64,000 nucleotides of DNA from Methylacidiphilales bacterium (GCA_021272165.1 JAJSLK010000045.1:78476-142475), one strand, 5' to 3'; counted from the stretch's first letter, positions 53,638 through 63,918 are shown. Made by a program: numbers and translations. The notes: a model not told the origin generated them from the sequence alone.

Positions 53638-55104
53638 ATGATCATGCCTGCCTCCTCCTCCGCGACTCCGAAACCATCAACTAGGCGGGGACGCACCGCG
53701 TCGGCCGAGGAGGTGCTTTCGCCCACGACGCTCTACAGCGCGGAAGCGGAAAGAGCGGTGCTGGGTTGCATGCTCGCGCAGCCGACGGAAGTGATCAACG
53801 ACGTGACCTCGGCGTTGATGAAGGAGGATTTTTTCGTTCCGGCCCATCAGGAGGTTTTTGCGGCGCTCCGGGAAATGGACAACGAGCGGCAGGCGATCGA
53901 CGCGATGACCGTGCACCAATGGCTGACCGACCGGAAGATGGCCGAGGCGGTGGGCAGCCCCGGCATCCTCGCCGAACTGCTCGTCGGTTTCGCGACCCAC
54001 CTCAACGTCGGGTCCTACATCCAGATCGTCAAGGACAAGAGCATGCTGCGATGCCTGCAGGCCGCCTGTTCGTCCATTGTGCAGGACATCGCGGACATGC
54101 CCGACTCGGTGCCCGATGTGCTCGACCGCGCTGAGTCGGCGATCTTCAAGGTAACGAACCTGGGGCTGACCCAGTCGACCGTGCCGGCGCATGAAGAAAT
54201 CGACAAGGCGATCAAGCTGATCGAGGACTTCCAGAACCGCAAGGGCCGCCTGCCCGGCCTACAAACCGGCTTCCACAAGCTGAACGAGTATACCGGCGGC
54301 TGGAAACCGGGGGAAATGATCGTGCTCGCCGCCCGTCCCGGCCAGGGCAAAACGGCGCTCGGGTTGACCTTCGCGCAGCATGCTTTGCGCGAGCGCTATG
54401 ACGAGGAGACCGATGCGTGGAAAAAGCCGGGGCATCCGGTGGGGATTTTCAGCCTGGAAATGACCAATGAGCAGTTGATGCTGCGTCTTCTCGCCGCCCA
54501 CGCAGGCGAGCGGTTGCAGAGCATCCGGCAGGGCAATCTCGACGAGCATTCGCTGCAAAAACTGCGCATGGTGGCGCAGGACATGAAGGAATGGCCGCTC
54601 TTTTTGGACGACTCATCATTCCTCACCATCAACCAGCTGCGCGGCAAGGCGCGGCGGATGAAAGACAGCCGCAAGATCGAACTGCTGGTCATCGATTACC
54701 TCCAGTTGCTGCGCTCCGAATCGGCGCAGGCGAAGGACAATCGCCAGAACGAGGTGGCGGAGATTTCGCGCGGAATCAAGGCGCTGGCAAAGGAACTCGG
54801 CATCCCGATCATCATCCTGGCCCAGTTGAACCGGCGCTCGGAAGAAGCTCGGGTCGAACCCGCGCTCCACAATTTGCGCGAATCGGGCGCCATCGAACAG
54901 GACGCAGACGTGGTCCTCCTGCTTCATCGCACCGAGCCCGAAAAGGATGGAGAAGGGAACGAGGTGCCGCTGGGCGACATCATTCCTTATAAGCTGATTA
55001 TTGCGAAACAGCGCAACGGCCCCACCGACCGGCTCGACATTCTGTTCAATGCGCCTTATACCCGTTTTGACGACCCCGTTCGGCATGAAACTCGGTCAAG
55101 GTAA
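53638..55104 (+). CDS. dnaB: Replicative DNA helicase DnaB
   Basis: A 488-residue hexameric helicase. The N-terminal DnaB domain (EAERAVLGCMLAQPTEVI) is preceded by about 30 extra residues. The RecA-like C-domain holds Walker A RPGQGKTALGL, Walker B ELLVIDYLQLL and the RQNEVAEISRGIKALAKEL and AQLNRRSE segments. No intein is present. ATG at 53638 or 53644 could be used. Confidence 0.95.
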   Translation: MIMPASSSATPKPSTRRGRTASAEEVLSPTTLYSAEAERAVLGCMLAQPTEVINDVTSALMKEDFFVPAHQEVFAALREMDNERQAIDAMTVHQWLTDRKMAEAVGSPGILAELLVGFATHLNVGSYIQIVKDKSMLRCLQAACSSIVQDIADMPDSVPDVLDRAESAIFKVTNLGLTQSTVPAHEEIDKAIKLIEDFQNRKGRLPGLQTGFHKLNEYTGGWKPGEMIVLAARPGQGKTALGLTFAQHALRERYDEETDAWKKPGHPVGIFSLEMTNEQLMLRLLAAHAGERLQSIRQGNLDEHSLQKLRMVAQDMKEWPLFLDDSSFLTINQLRGKARRMKDSRKIELLVIDYLQLLRSESAQAKDNRQNEVAEISRGIKALAKELGIPIIILAQLNRRSEEARVEPALHNLRESGAIEQDADVVLLLHRTEPEKDGEGNEVPLGDIIPYKLIIAKQRNGPTDRLDILFNAPYTRFDDPVRHETRSR

Positions 55105-55179
55105 TCTGTAGTTATATATAGTTTAAAGCCTTTAAATTCTTAGCTTGCTTTTAGCGGTAAACTCTCAAAATAGTATCCA

Positions 55180-56235
55180 GTGGCACAGAAACGCACAACA
55201 ACCGCGCGAGCCAGGCTCGTAGCCGCGCTCACCGATGAAATTTTGCAAAATCCGGAAAGAGGGGCTTTCCCGATTGCGAGCGAAAATCAGCTTTGTCGAC
55301 AATTTGGTATCAGCCGTGTGACAGTCAGGTTGGCCCTGAGCGACCTCGAAAATCGTGGTCTCATTTATCGCAAGCATGGCAAAGGCACCTTTGCCCACGG
55401 CCGTTCCGAGCGCCTTCATAAAAACCTTGGCGTGCTGGTTAAGGCGCCGCAGGCCACTGAACACCGGCCGATTTCGGAAATGGTGCAGGGAGCGCAAAAC
55501 GTGATGGCTTCGGTGCGCGCCGGGGTATTGCTCATCAGCCTGCCCCCGGAGGAATGGCGGGCGGAGATGGCCAGCAGCCTGGGCGGCGTCATCGTCGTGC
55601 CCCAGGATGTAACCGAGCGGGACTTGGAGATTCTACGGAACCGACATCTTCCCTACCTGCTTTTCGCGGAATCGGCGTTGCCGGGACCAAGCATTACCTT
55701 GGGCCAGAGAGCAGCGGCGCGTACCTTGACCGAACAGTTGCTGCAATTGGGACATCGCCGATTTGCGATCCTGAGCGGCTTCGACTCCTGTCTCGACGCG
55801 CCCAAGCGCTGGGGCGTGCATGATGCGCTGAAAGCGGCGGGGATCGATCCGGCTCGTGTTCCCGAATTCTCCGCCCATAACCACGAGGGGGACATCTTCC
55901 AGGCCACGCGCAGCCTGCTCGCCCTGCAGCCGCGGCCGACAGCGGTGGTGGCCTTTGACGACAGCCTGGGCTCCATTCTCAGCTTCCAGGCCCGGCGGCA
56001 GGAAGGTATCCAGGTGCCGCAGGAACTGAGCATCGTCAGCTTCCACGACTGGCCCTATCTGAATTATATCGAGCCGGCCCTGACGACGGTGCGGTTCAAG
56101 TTCTTCGCGGTGGGGCAGAAGGGCGCGGAAGCGTTGAACCTGGCCGCGTTGACCGGCCGGACGGCGGCCGATCTTTCCTTCGACCCAATTTTCCGGCCCG
56201 GACAGACCGTAGGCCCGGCATCAGGAACCGATTAA
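55180..56235 (+). CDS. GntR-type / LacI-type transcriptional regulator
   Basis: A 351-residue regulator starting at GTG. An N-terminal GntR winged helix (FPIASENQLCRQFGISRVTVRLALSDLENRGLI) is fused to a periplasmic-binding-like sensor domain typical of LacI/AraR proteins (ending in FKFFAVGQKGAEALNLAALTGR). This fusion is as in AraR-type regulators. It probably senses a sugar; the operon it controls is not evident here. Confidence 0.87.
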   Translation: MAQKRTTTARARLVAALTDEILQNPERGAFPIASENQLCRQFGISRVTVRLALSDLENRGLIYRKHGKGTFAHGRSERLHKNLGVLVKAPQATEHRPISEMVQGAQNVMASVRAGVLLISLPPEEWRAEMASSLGGVIVVPQDVTERDLEILRNRHLPYLLFAESALPGPSITLGQRAAARTLTEQLLQLGHRRFAILSGFDSCLDAPKRWGVHDALKAAGIDPARVPEFSAHNHEGDIFQATRSLLALQPRPTAVVAFDDSLGSILSFQARRQEGIQVPQELSIVSFHDWPYLNYIEPALTTVRFKFFAVGQKGAEALNLAALTGRTAADLSFDPIFRPGQTVGPASGTD

Positions 56236-56256
56236 GATGGCTGGCAACGCAGCGGC

Positions 56257-58176
56257 CTAAAACTGCAGATAAGTCGAGGTCTTGAGACCCTGTTCGTACG
56301 ATTCGAGGAGACGCATGCCTTCGTTGGGCTTGAGGACGTCGGCCTTGATGGCGCGGTCGATCTGCTCCTTCATGGCCCGCTCGAGCATGCCGGTATCGTA
56401 CTGGACGTTGCCCAGCACCTCGGAAATGGGGCTGCCGGGGATGGTTTCCTCGATGTAAAAGCCGCCGTCCTCGTCGGGATCGAGAAAGACGTGGGCCTCG
56501 TTGACGCGGCCGAAGAGATTGTGGAGATCTCCCATGATGTCCTGGTAGGCACCGAGGAGAAAGATGCCGAGGTAGTAGGGTTTGCCGTTGAGCGGATGGA
56601 GCGGCAGCGTACGGGTCATTTCGCCTTCGCTGTCGATGAACTTGCTGATCTTGCCGTCGGAATCGCAGGTAATGTCGACGAGCGTGGCATTGTGCTCCGG
56701 CGCCTCGTTGAGCCGGTGAATGGGCGCGATGGGGAAAAGCTGGCCGAGCGCCCAGTGATCGAGGAGCGACTGGAAGACAGAAAAGTTGCAGAGGAACTGA
56801 TCGCCCAGGGAATCCTTGAGATCGTGGATTTCCTCGGGGGTGGACTTGGCGCCCTGGTAATGGCGGACGACGCTTTCGGCGATTTCCCAGAAGAGCGTTT
56901 CGACCTGCGCCTTGGTGGCGAGATCGAGCAGGCCAAGGTCGAAACGGGCCTGAGCGTCGTCCTTGATCTGGACGGCGTCGTGAAAATGTTCGCGCCGGTT
57001 TTTCCGGTTGAGGGTGGTGCGGAGTTCGAGGAGATCAGACACCGGCTTGGGCGGCTTGACGCCTTCCGGCAGGACAAAGGGCTTGGCCTTGGTTTTCTCG
57101 ATGACGCCGAAGATGTCGACCAGGAGAACGGAATGGTGCGCGACAATGGCGCGCCCGCTTTCGCTGATGAGGGTGGGGTGCGGGACTTTTTCCTCGGTGC
57201 AGACGTCGGCGACGTTGTAGACGACGTCGCGGGCATACTCGCCGAGGGTATAGTTGGTGCTGCTGTCGTAAGAGGAACGGCTGCCGTCGTAATCGACGCC
57301 GAGGCCGCCGCCAACGTCGAGGTATTCGAGCGGAAAGCCGAGCTGGCGAAGCTTGGCGTAATACCGGGCGGCCTCGCGAACGGCGCGCTTGACGGTCTGG
57401 ATGTCGGGAATCTGTGACCCAATGTGGAAGTGCATGAGCTTGAGGCAATCCTCCATCTGGTGCGCGCGAAGGAGTTCCGTGGCTTCCATAACCTCACTGG
57501 TGGAAAGGCCGAACTTGGCGTTTTCGCCACCGGAAGTGGCCCATTTGCCGGAGCTCTTGGCCAGGAGCCGGATGCGGACGCCGACGATGGGGCGAACGCC
57601 AAGCTGTTGCGAAACGTCGATGATGGCCTTCAGCTCTTCCACTTTTTCCACCACCATGATGATGGTCTTGCCGAGTTTGCGGCCCAGCAGGGCCATCTGG
57701 ATGTAGAGCTGGTCCTTGTACCCGTTGCAGATGACGATCGATTCGGGATCGCGATGAATGGCCAGCGCGGCGAAGAGCTCGGGCTTGCTGCCAGCCTCGA
57801 TGCCAAACTTGTAGGGCGCGCCGGCGTCCATGATTTCCTCAACGACTTCGCGGAGCTGGTTGACCTTGATCGGGAAAACGCCGCGGTAGGTGCCCTGGTA
57901 GCCAGCCTCGGCGATGGCGGCCTTGAACTCCTCGTTCAGGACCTGCACGCGGTGACGGAGAAGGTCCTGGAACCGGATGAGGAGCGGGAAAGTCAGACCG
58001 CGCTCACGGGCGGCCTGCATGACCGTGATAAGGTCGAGGGCTGGCCCCTGGTCCTGCACGGGCCGGACGGTCATGTTGCCCGCGTCATTGACACCGAAGT
58101 AACCGGCGCCCCACCGGGCGATGTTGTAAGTCTGGAGCGCGCAGGCGACATCCCAAGGTTCCGAAGCTGATCCCAT
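56257..58176 (-). CDS. speA: Biosynthetic arginine decarboxylase
   Basis: A 639-residue PLP enzyme that converts arginine to agmatine for polyamine synthesis. The PLP lysine lies in GVFPIKVNQLREVV, and the family segments FGIEAGSKPELFAAL, VVGVRIRLLAKSSGKWA-like residues, HFHIGSQIPD and DVGGGLGVDYDGS are all present. Length and order are typical. It is convergent with the regulator. Confidence 0.95.
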   Translation of the reverse strand: MGSASEPWDVACALQTYNIARWGAGYFGVNDAGNMTVRPVQDQGPALDLITVMQAARERGLTFPLLIRFQDLLRHRVQVLNEEFKAAIAEAGYQGTYRGVFPIKVNQLREVVEEIMDAGAPYKFGIEAGSKPELFAALAIHRDPESIVICNGYKDQLYIQMALLGRKLGKTIIMVVEKVEELKAIIDVSQQLGVRPIVGVRIRLLAKSSGKWATSGGENAKFGLSTSEVMEATELLRAHQMEDCLKLMHFHIGSQIPDIQTVKRAVREAARYYAKLRQLGFPLEYLDVGGGLGVDYDGSRSSYDSSTNYTLGEYARDVVYNVADVCTEEKVPHPTLISESGRAIVAHHSVLLVDIFGVIEKTKAKPFVLPEGVKPPKPVSDLLELRTTLNRKNRREHFHDAVQIKDDAQARFDLGLLDLATKAQVETLFWEIAESVVRHYQGAKSTPEEIHDLKDSLGDQFLCNFSVFQSLLDHWALGQLFPIAPIHRLNEAPEHNATLVDITCDSDGKISKFIDSEGEMTRTLPLHPLNGKPYYLGIFLLGAYQDIMGDLHNLFGRVNEAHVFLDPDEDGGFYIEETIPGSPISEVLGNVQYDTGMLERAMKEQIDRAIKADVLKPNEGMRLLESYEQGLKTSTYLQF

Positions 58177-58255
58177 GCGTTTTCTATAAATGGTGCGCGA
58201 GAATTAGCAAGAGGGTATCGAATACATTTTTGTGATGTCGAACCGCCGGTGACGG

Positions 58256-58855
58256 TCACGGACGAAGAATTCGCGTGCGTCCCGTGGCCGCATCGACCTG
58301 GATACAGGCCCAGTCGGAGGGAAAATGGGCGGGATCGCTCGCCGTCGCGGCGCGGATGGTGAGAAACCAGGAGGTGGTGGAATTGAGGTCGGTGGAACCA
58401 TCGGGGAGATAATGGAAGACCCTGGTCTGGCTATTGAGATGCGAATCGGTTGCATCCGCAGGAACCGGCTCGGGATTGGCGCCGATGAGCGAAGAACGGA
58501 TTGGCGTGGCATCAATGGCGATCCCCGTCGGTAAGATGAGCGGCAACTTGACGGGCGGTGTAGTGCCGTCGGCCTTAAGCCAGTGGAGCTGAAGCACAGT
58601 ATAGGCGAGGGTCGAGGATGCCGGTTGAGCGACGGCATAAAGGCGAACCTCGACGGTCATATTCTGCGCGACCGCATCGGAGCGGGCTTCAGTCAACTCA
58701 TCGCTGATCATCGCGGCACCCGCCGTGATGGAATTGGCCTGGATCAGGGCCGAATATCCAGCCAGCGAGATGCTCAGCAACACCGCAATGAGCGCCAAAA
58801 CGAAGAGCACTTCGAGGAAAGAAAAAGCGCGACACCGGCCCGGAGAAAATCGCAT
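58256..58855 (-). CDS. Prepilin-like Verru_Chthon cassette protein D-like
   Basis: A 199-residue pilin-like protein. The N-terminus (FSFLEVLFVLALIAVLLSISLAGYSALIQ) is a type IV prepilin-style N-methylation segment with a single helix. A pseudopilin-like globular domain follows (TVEVRLYAVAQ, then DGSTDLNST). This is the pattern of the Verru_Chthon cassette D family, to my knowledge restricted to Verrucomicrobiota. The cassette A, B and C partners are not in the window. ATG 58855 was chosen over 58918 because it avoids an overlap with the next gene. Confidence 0.7.
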   Translation of the reverse strand: MRFSPGRCRAFSFLEVLFVLALIAVLLSISLAGYSALIQANSITAGAAMISDELTEARSDAVAQNMTVEVRLYAVAQPASSTLAYTVLQLHWLKADGTTPPVKLPLILPTGIAIDATPIRSSLIGANPEPVPADATDSHLNSQTRVFHYLPDGSTDLNSTTSWFLTIRAATASDPAHFPSDWACIQVDAATGRTRILRP

Positions 58856-58905
58856 GGAGCAACTGAACTCCCAGCCGGGCCGCGTGGACAGAATTTTTTT
58901 CGCCG

Positions 58906-59811
58906 TCAGATCGCGCAACTGCTCCGGTTCCGCTTTTCCAGATAGCGCTGGTGATATTCCTCCGCGCGATAAAAATCGGGCGCGAGGAGAATCTGGGTGA
59001 CAATTGGGCGCTTGAACCGGCCGGAGGCTTCGAGCCGGGCCTTGGAAGCCTCGGCCGCCTCTTTCTGGGCGGGCGTGTAATAGAAAATCACGGAGCGATA
59101 TTGCGAGCCGACATCAGGCCCCTGTCGATTGAGCGTCGTCGGATTGTGCTTTGACCAAAACAGATCGAGGAGTTGGTCGTAGCTGGCTTCCGCGGGATCG
59201 AATTCAACACGAACGACCTCGGCGTGACCGGTGCCGTCGGAGCAGACGTCCTCGTAGGTCGGATTTTTAAGCATGCCTCCCTGATAACCGACAGCGGTCT
59301 CTTTCACCCCGGGAATGCGGCGAAATGCGGCCTCTATACCCCAGAAGCAGCCCGCGCCGAAGGAGGCCTGCACCAGCCCGGCCCGGACGCCCGATTTTTC
59401 CGGGTCCGTCTTGCCCTTGTCGGAGTCGACAAAGGTGAGGGCGGCGGAATTAAGACAGTAGCGCAGGCCGGTCGGCGGTGGACCGTCGTTAAAGACATGA
59501 CCGAGATGGGCTTCACAGCGGGTACAGAGGATTTCGGTGCGATACATGCCATGGCTGAAGTCGGTGACCGTCTCGATATTCTCCTCCGCCACGGGCCGAA
59601 AGAAACTGGGCCAGCCGGTGCCCGAATCGAACTTGGCCGACGAGGCGAAAAGAGGCAGACCGCAACAGACGCAGTTATAAACGCCCTCGCGATGATTGTC
59701 GTAAAAAACGCCGCAGAAAGCGCTTTCGGTCCCCTTCCCGCGTGTGATGCGGAATTGCTCGTCGGTCAGCTGCTTTTTCCATTCCGCGTCGGTTTTGATG
59801 ATCTTGTGCAT
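58906..59811 (-). CDS. msrAB: Bifunctional methionine sulfoxide reductase MsrB-MsrA
   Basis: A 301-residue fusion in the order MsrB then MsrA. The MsrB half has zinc cysteines (CVCCG, CTRCEAH) and the catalytic RYCLNSAAL; the MsrA half has GAGCFWG with the catalytic Cys and the YHQRYLEK end. There is no secretion signal. It repairs both R and S sulfoxides of methionine. Confidence 0.93.
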   Translation of the reverse strand: MHKIIKTDAEWKKQLTDEQFRITRGKGTESAFCGVFYDNHREGVYNCVCCGLPLFASSAKFDSGTGWPSFFRPVAEENIETVTDFSHGMYRTEILCTRCEAHLGHVFNDGPPPTGLRYCLNSAALTFVDSDKGKTDPEKSGVRAGLVQASFGAGCFWGIEAAFRRIPGVKETAVGYQGGMLKNPTYEDVCSDGTGHAEVVRVEFDPAEASYDQLLDLFWSKHNPTTLNRQGPDVGSQYRSVIFYYTPAQKEAAEASKARLEASGRFKRPIVTQILLAPDFYRAEEYHQRYLEKRNRSSCAI

Positions 59812-59921
59812 AGGTGGCAAATGGGGGTTCGAAAAACGTACATGAAAATCGGCGCGGCGATAGGGCTGATTCTTACAGCAAATCGCTTTGTTCTTGTCCC
59901 CGCCCCGGAGTAGCTTCAGAC

Positions 59922-60518
59922 GTGATCAACGAAAAAAGCTTATCGACGACTGGCCCGTCCGCTTTCGATCATTGGGTCGATGAGCACGGCGACTGCCTTT
60001 ACCGTTATGCCCTGATGAGGGTTCGCACTCCGGAAACCGCACAAGACCTTGTTCAGGAAACCTTTTTGGCGGCCCTTCGTGGCTACGAAAAATTTGGCGG
60101 GCGTTCCTCGGAACGCAGTTGGCTTTGCAGTATTCTGAAAAATAAAATCGTCGACCATTATCGCAAACGAGATCGCGAGACATCCTTTACCGACCTGACC
60201 TCACTCTCGGATGAATTCCCCAGCAAATTCGATGATGGGTGGTGGATTCATGAGGAAGGCCCGAAAGACTGGAGACCGGAATCCGAGGCCGTGACCTACC
60301 GTTCCGAATTCTGGAGCATCATGCGCCAATGCCTGGGAAAAGTCCCGGACCGTATCGCCAATGTTTTCATGCTCCGGGAAATGGAAGAGCTCACCACCCG
60401 GGAAATCTGCACTCTGCTCTCGATCAGCGAGAGCAATCTCGGCGTGATGCTTCATCGCGGGCGCATGGCGCTGCGGCAATGTCTTGAGACCAATTGGTTC
60501 GGAAGGGAGAAGAAATAG
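59922..60518 (+). CDS. ECF-type RNA polymerase sigma factor
   Basis: A 198-residue sigma-70 family factor from GTG 59922. Region 2 ([32 protein letters not shown]) and region 4 ([42 protein letters not shown]) are clear. Its TAG overlaps the GTG of the downstream anti-sigma candidate. A longer frame from 59814 is unlikely to be the real start. Confidence 0.88.
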   Translation: MINEKSLSTTGPSAFDHWVDEHGDCLYRYALMRVRTPETAQDLVQETFLAALRGYEKFGGRSSERSWLCSILKNKIVDHYRKRDRETSFTDLTSLSDEFPSKFDDGWWIHEEGPKDWRPESEAVTYRSEFWSIMRQCLGKVPDRIANVFMLREMEELTTREICTLLSISESNLGVMLHRGRMALRQCLETNWFGREKK

Positions 60519-60874
60519 TGCCGGAGGAAAATCCCAGCTCCCAACCGCCGCATGACGATCCCTTCATCAAGGGGGAAAATTGGTTCTCGGCCAAAATCGT
60601 CAATTTCATTTGCGCGATCACGCCCAAATGCAGGCAGGCGTCACGACTGCTCTCGGAAGGCCTCGACCATCCGATTCCCCTGCTGACCCGACTCAGGCTC
60701 CGGGCTCATTTTTTGATCTGCATCTATTGCGAACGATATGGAAAGCACCTGCAGGTGCTGCACAGGGCAGCCCATGACTTCCCGGATCATTGCCTTGAAA
60801 TATCCTCTGAAGAAATGCCGGAAGGCGTCAAGACGCGCATAAAACAAGCGCTGCACGAAACCGCCCGGGATTGA
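60518..60874 (+). CDS. Zinc-finger-like anti-sigma factor (ZAS-type)
   Basis: A 118-residue protein starting at GTG within the sigma stop (TAGTG). The segment CRQASRLLSEGLDHPIPLLTRLRLRAHFLICIYCERYGK has the HxxxCxxC-like pattern of small anti-sigma factors. No membrane helix follows, so it is a soluble type. The tight coupling supports an anti-sigma role. Confidence 0.72.
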   Translation: MPEENPSSQPPHDDPFIKGENWFSAKIVNFICAITPKCRQASRLLSEGLDHPIPLLTRLRLRAHFLICIYCERYGKHLQVLHRAAHDFPDHCLEISSEEMPEGVKTRIKQALHETARD

Positions 60875-60964
60875 TGTTGTCCGCTCCTTATTCTCTCTGC
60901 GTTCTTTCGCAGCCAGTCTGATTTTAAGTGCGGGTCGCGGCAAGCGCCGCTAAAATTCCGCAGC

Positions 60965-61894
60965 ATGGAAACCCCTCTCAGTTTTTGGATCGGGTTCAAC
61001 ACTGCGGTGGTAGTGCTCCTGATCCTGGACCTCACGGTTCTCCATCAGGAACCGCGGGCGATCTCCGTCCGGGAATCGCTCCTCACCACTCTCGTCTGGG
61101 TGCTGCTGGCCTCCGGCTTCGGCCTCTGGATCATGTCAGGAGACATGGGCAAGGGGCTTGAATTTTTCACCGGTTACCTGATCGAATACTCATTGAGCAT
61201 GGACAATGTCTTCATCTTCGTCATCGTCTTCGGCGCGTTCCAGGTCTCGCCTGAAAACCAGCGGCGCGTTCTCTTCTGGGGCGTTCTCAGTGCGTTCGTC
61301 ATGCGCGGCGCGATGATTGGTGCGGGGGTCAAGCTGCTCGAACATTTTGAGTGGATCATCTACCTCTTCGGCGCCTATATCCTCTACGCCGGCTTCAACA
61401 TGCTCCGGCATAAGAAAAAACCAGCCGTCGAGGAAATGCGCGCGGTCCGCGTGGCCCGGCGGATTCTGCCGATCAGCGCTGGCTCTTATGGCGGCCGTTT
61501 TCTCGTGCGGGAGAACGGCCGGCCCAAATTCACTCTCCTCTTCCTCGTTCTGGTCGTCATCGAATTCACCGACCTCATCTTCGCCCTCGATTCAATCCCC
61601 GCCATCTTCGGCGTCACCCGCGATCCATTCATCGTTTACACCTCAAACGTCTGCGCTGTCCTTGGCCTCCGCTCGCTCTACTTCCTCCTTGCCGGAGCGA
61701 TGAAGAGCATGGTTTACCTGCACGTCGGCCTTGCCTGGGTGCTGATCTTCATCGGGGCCAAGATGCTGAGCGAAAACTTTTTCCCGATCCCGACCGGCAT
61801 TTCTCTTGCTGTGGTTGGAGGAATTCTCGCCCTCGCGGTCGGGGCGTCTCTGTTCAAGACCGCCGGAAAAAAGGACGCCGTGGAAAAATCCTGA
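60965..61894 (+). CDS. TerC family membrane protein
   Basis: A 309-residue protein with nine predicted membrane helices. The conserved acidic residues of TerC/Alx are visible: EYSLSMDNVFIF and EFTDLIFALDSIPAIFGV. Family members export manganese or relate to tellurite resistance. Its TGA overlaps almost exactly with the next gene start region (1 bp spacing). I saw no yybP-ykoY riboswitch upstream. Confidence 0.9.
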   Translation: METPLSFWIGFNTAVVVLLILDLTVLHQEPRAISVRESLLTTLVWVLLASGFGLWIMSGDMGKGLEFFTGYLIEYSLSMDNVFIFVIVFGAFQVSPENQRRVLFWGVLSAFVMRGAMIGAGVKLLEHFEWIIYLFGAYILYAGFNMLRHKKKPAVEEMRAVRVARRILPISAGSYGGRFLVRENGRPKFTLLFLVLVVIEFTDLIFALDSIPAIFGVTRDPFIVYTSNVCAVLGLRSLYFLLAGAMKSMVYLHVGLAWVLIFIGAKMLSENFFPIPTGISLAVVGGILALAVGASLFKTAGKKDAVEKS

Positions 61895-61895
61895 A

Positions 61896-62993
61896 ATGCA
61901 TATTCTCGACGATGAACTCTATCAAGCGGGCATAGCCATCGCGGCCTGTCCTACCGCGCCGTGCCATGAAGGCCACGTCCGCGCCTGCCTGCTTGAAAAA
62001 CTCGCGGGCCTGCCTCATCTGACCACCCGCCTCGACGAATTCGGCAATCTCATCGTGCGTTATCTGCACGAGGCAAGCGACCGGGAACCCTTCCGCGTCG
62101 TTGCCCACATGGACCATCCTGGCTTCATCGTCCGGAGGGAGAATGGGGCGGACGAAATCCATTTCGCCGGCGGTGTCGATGAGAAATATTTCGCGGGCAA
62201 GGAAATTGTTTTCTTCAACGAAAAGAGCCGGGAACCCCTTGGCCGGGCTGTGATCGAAAGCACCTCCTTTTCGCCTGAGGCGAAGCGCGTGAAACTTGAC
62301 TGCCCTGCGCCCGCCGACGCCACCTTCGCCATGTGGAATCTCCCCGCCGCCCGCTGCGCCAAGAAGCTCTTTGTCAGTCGCGCCTGCGACGATCTCGCCC
62401 AGGTCTCGACTGTCCTGGCCCTGCTGCGGCGGCTGGCTCAAACCGGCGCCAAAGCCTGCGTCGAAGCTCTTTTCACCCGCGCCGAAGAAATCGGCTTTGC
62501 CGGAGCGCTGGCCGCCCTGAAATCGAGGCATCCCCTCGTCCCCATGATCACCCTCTCGCTCGAAACCAGCAAGGCCCTCGGTTTTGCCAAAGTCGATGCC
62601 GGTCCCATTGTCCGCGTCGGCGATCGCCTCAGTATCTTCGACTCCCGCATCACCCACTGGCTCGACATCGCCTTCCGCGATCTTTCCCCTCCCCCGGCAG
62701 AACCCAATAAGCAAAGACTCCTTATGGCCGGGGGCACCTGCGAAGCATCCGTCTTCCAACGCGCCGGACTGCCCACCGGTGCTCTTTGCGTCGCGCTGAA
62801 TAATTACCACAATATGGGACTGGGAACGGCCATCCGGAGTGAATCGATCTCCCTGCGCGACTGGCAGGGGCTCTACGATTTCCTTTTCTTCCTGGCGACC
62901 GAGGCAAAGTCAGTCGCGACAGCGGATGCGGAGATGGCGAAGCGGTTCGCCGACCTCGAGGAGAAGGCGTTAAAGGCCTTGTCACCAAACTGA
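61896..62993 (+). CDS. M42/M20-type metallopeptidase
   Basis: A 365-residue peptidase of the FrvX/M42-like group. Zinc-ligand-like features include VVAHMDHPGFI, SRACDDLAQV, TRAEEIGFAG (the general base E), and the NNYHNMGLG end. It starts 1 bp after the TerC stop. It is probably a cytosolic aminopeptidase. Confidence 0.8.
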   Translation: MHILDDELYQAGIAIAACPTAPCHEGHVRACLLEKLAGLPHLTTRLDEFGNLIVRYLHEASDREPFRVVAHMDHPGFIVRRENGADEIHFAGGVDEKYFAGKEIVFFNEKSREPLGRAVIESTSFSPEAKRVKLDCPAPADATFAMWNLPAARCAKKLFVSRACDDLAQVSTVLALLRRLAQTGAKACVEALFTRAEEIGFAGALAALKSRHPLVPMITLSLETSKALGFAKVDAGPIVRVGDRLSIFDSRITHWLDIAFRDLSPPPAEPNKQRLLMAGGTCEASVFQRAGLPTGALCVALNNYHNMGLGTAIRSESISLRDWQGLYDFLFFLATEAKSVATADAEMAKRFADLEEKALKALSPN

Positions 62994-63054
62994 CATGAAG
63001 CGCAACCGGCTTTTTAACCATTGACCGGAAGGCGGAGGTTTTTATCCTCTTCCG

Positions 63055-63747
63055 ATGGCAACGCTCGGAACAGACGATTCCAACATCCTGGAAGCAGAAC
63101 CTATCAACTGGCGGCTGGTGGTTTATCCACTGGCCCTGGCGGCCATCGTGCTGCTGGGCGGTTTCGGTTACTACTATTACGCACAGATGCAGCGCGACGC
63201 GCTGGAGGCCCAGGCGCGGATCGTTGTTTCCCAGGCGAAAACTCCGGAAGATTTTCTGAAGGCGGCAGACCAGTTCCCCAACACGAACCAGGCCACAATG
63301 GCGTTGCTGGCCGCAGCGAGTCTTTCCTTCGACAAGAAAGACTATGATGCGGCGATCAAGGACTATCAGCGGATCATTTCCAATGCGTCAACGGACACGA
63401 CCCTGCGGGATTCGGCGCAATTGGGCCTGGGAAGCACGCTGGCGGCGACGGGCAAGCTGGACGACGCCATCAATGTCTACCTGACGGTGGCACGCCGGGC
63501 GGAAAAATCTCCTTACGCGCCGTATGCCTACCAGGCGGCGGCTTCGCTCTATGAACAAAAGGGCGACAAAGACAACCAGAAAAAGATTTTGACGGAAGCG
63601 GTGGGACTGGGAACCGATTCGATGTTCGTCAAGGAGGCTCAGAGCAAGCTTAAGGAGCTGAATCCGACCCCAGCGACACCGACCACGATTTCATTGTCCG
63701 CGCCGCCGCCGCCTCCGGGGCCCCTGCCGGTGCCGACGCCGCATTGA
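63055..63747 (+). CDS. Membrane-anchored TPR-type protein
   Basis: A 230-residue protein. A single membrane helix (residues about 22-41) is followed by tetratricopeptide-like helices (DAAIKDYQRIISNAST, AATGKLDDAINVYLTVARR). The C-terminus is proline-rich. It resembles YfgM-like proteins that assist envelope assembly, but no direct homology is claimed. Confidence 0.75.
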   Translation: MATLGTDDSNILEAEPINWRLVVYPLALAAIVLLGGFGYYYYAQMQRDALEAQARIVVSQAKTPEDFLKAADQFPNTNQATMALLAAASLSFDKKDYDAAIKDYQRIISNASTDTTLRDSAQLGLGSTLAATGKLDDAINVYLTVARRAEKSPYAPYAYQAAASLYEQKGDKDNQKKILTEAVGLGTDSMFVKEAQSKLKELNPTPATPTTISLSAPPPPPGPLPVPTPH

Positions 63748-63791
63748 GGTAGTCGGCTTACGGCGCGAAACGGAACTTCGCGCGGGACGGC

Positions 63792-63820
63792 TTCGTTCCC
63801 AAATGAAATTTGGGAACGAA
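63792..63820. terminator. Strong inverted repeat after the TPR gene
   Basis: A perfect 13-bp stem TTCGTTCCCAAAT/ATTTGGGAACGAA around a 3-base loop GAA. It lies 45 bp after the TPR gene stop. It lacks a T-run on either strand, so it could be a terminator only in a wider sense, or a repeat. Confidence 0.5.
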
Positions 63821-63830
63821 AAAACCGAAC

Positions 63831-63856
63831 TGATCCCTCGACACGTTCGGGATGAC
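63831..63856. repeat. Small dyad repeat, copy 3
   Basis: TGATCCCTCGACACGTTCGG, a diverged member of the family at 28275-28301. Confidence 0.5.
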
Positions 63857-63918
63857 GGAAGCTAGAGCATTTTAAAATATATTGCACATAACTGGGAAGG
63901 AGGATAAGCTTGGGGTCC

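Noticed and set aside
60875..60964. yybP-ykoY (manganese) riboswitch upstream of terC
   Set aside because: Only 90 bp lie between the genes and none of the conserved aptamer segments are visible.
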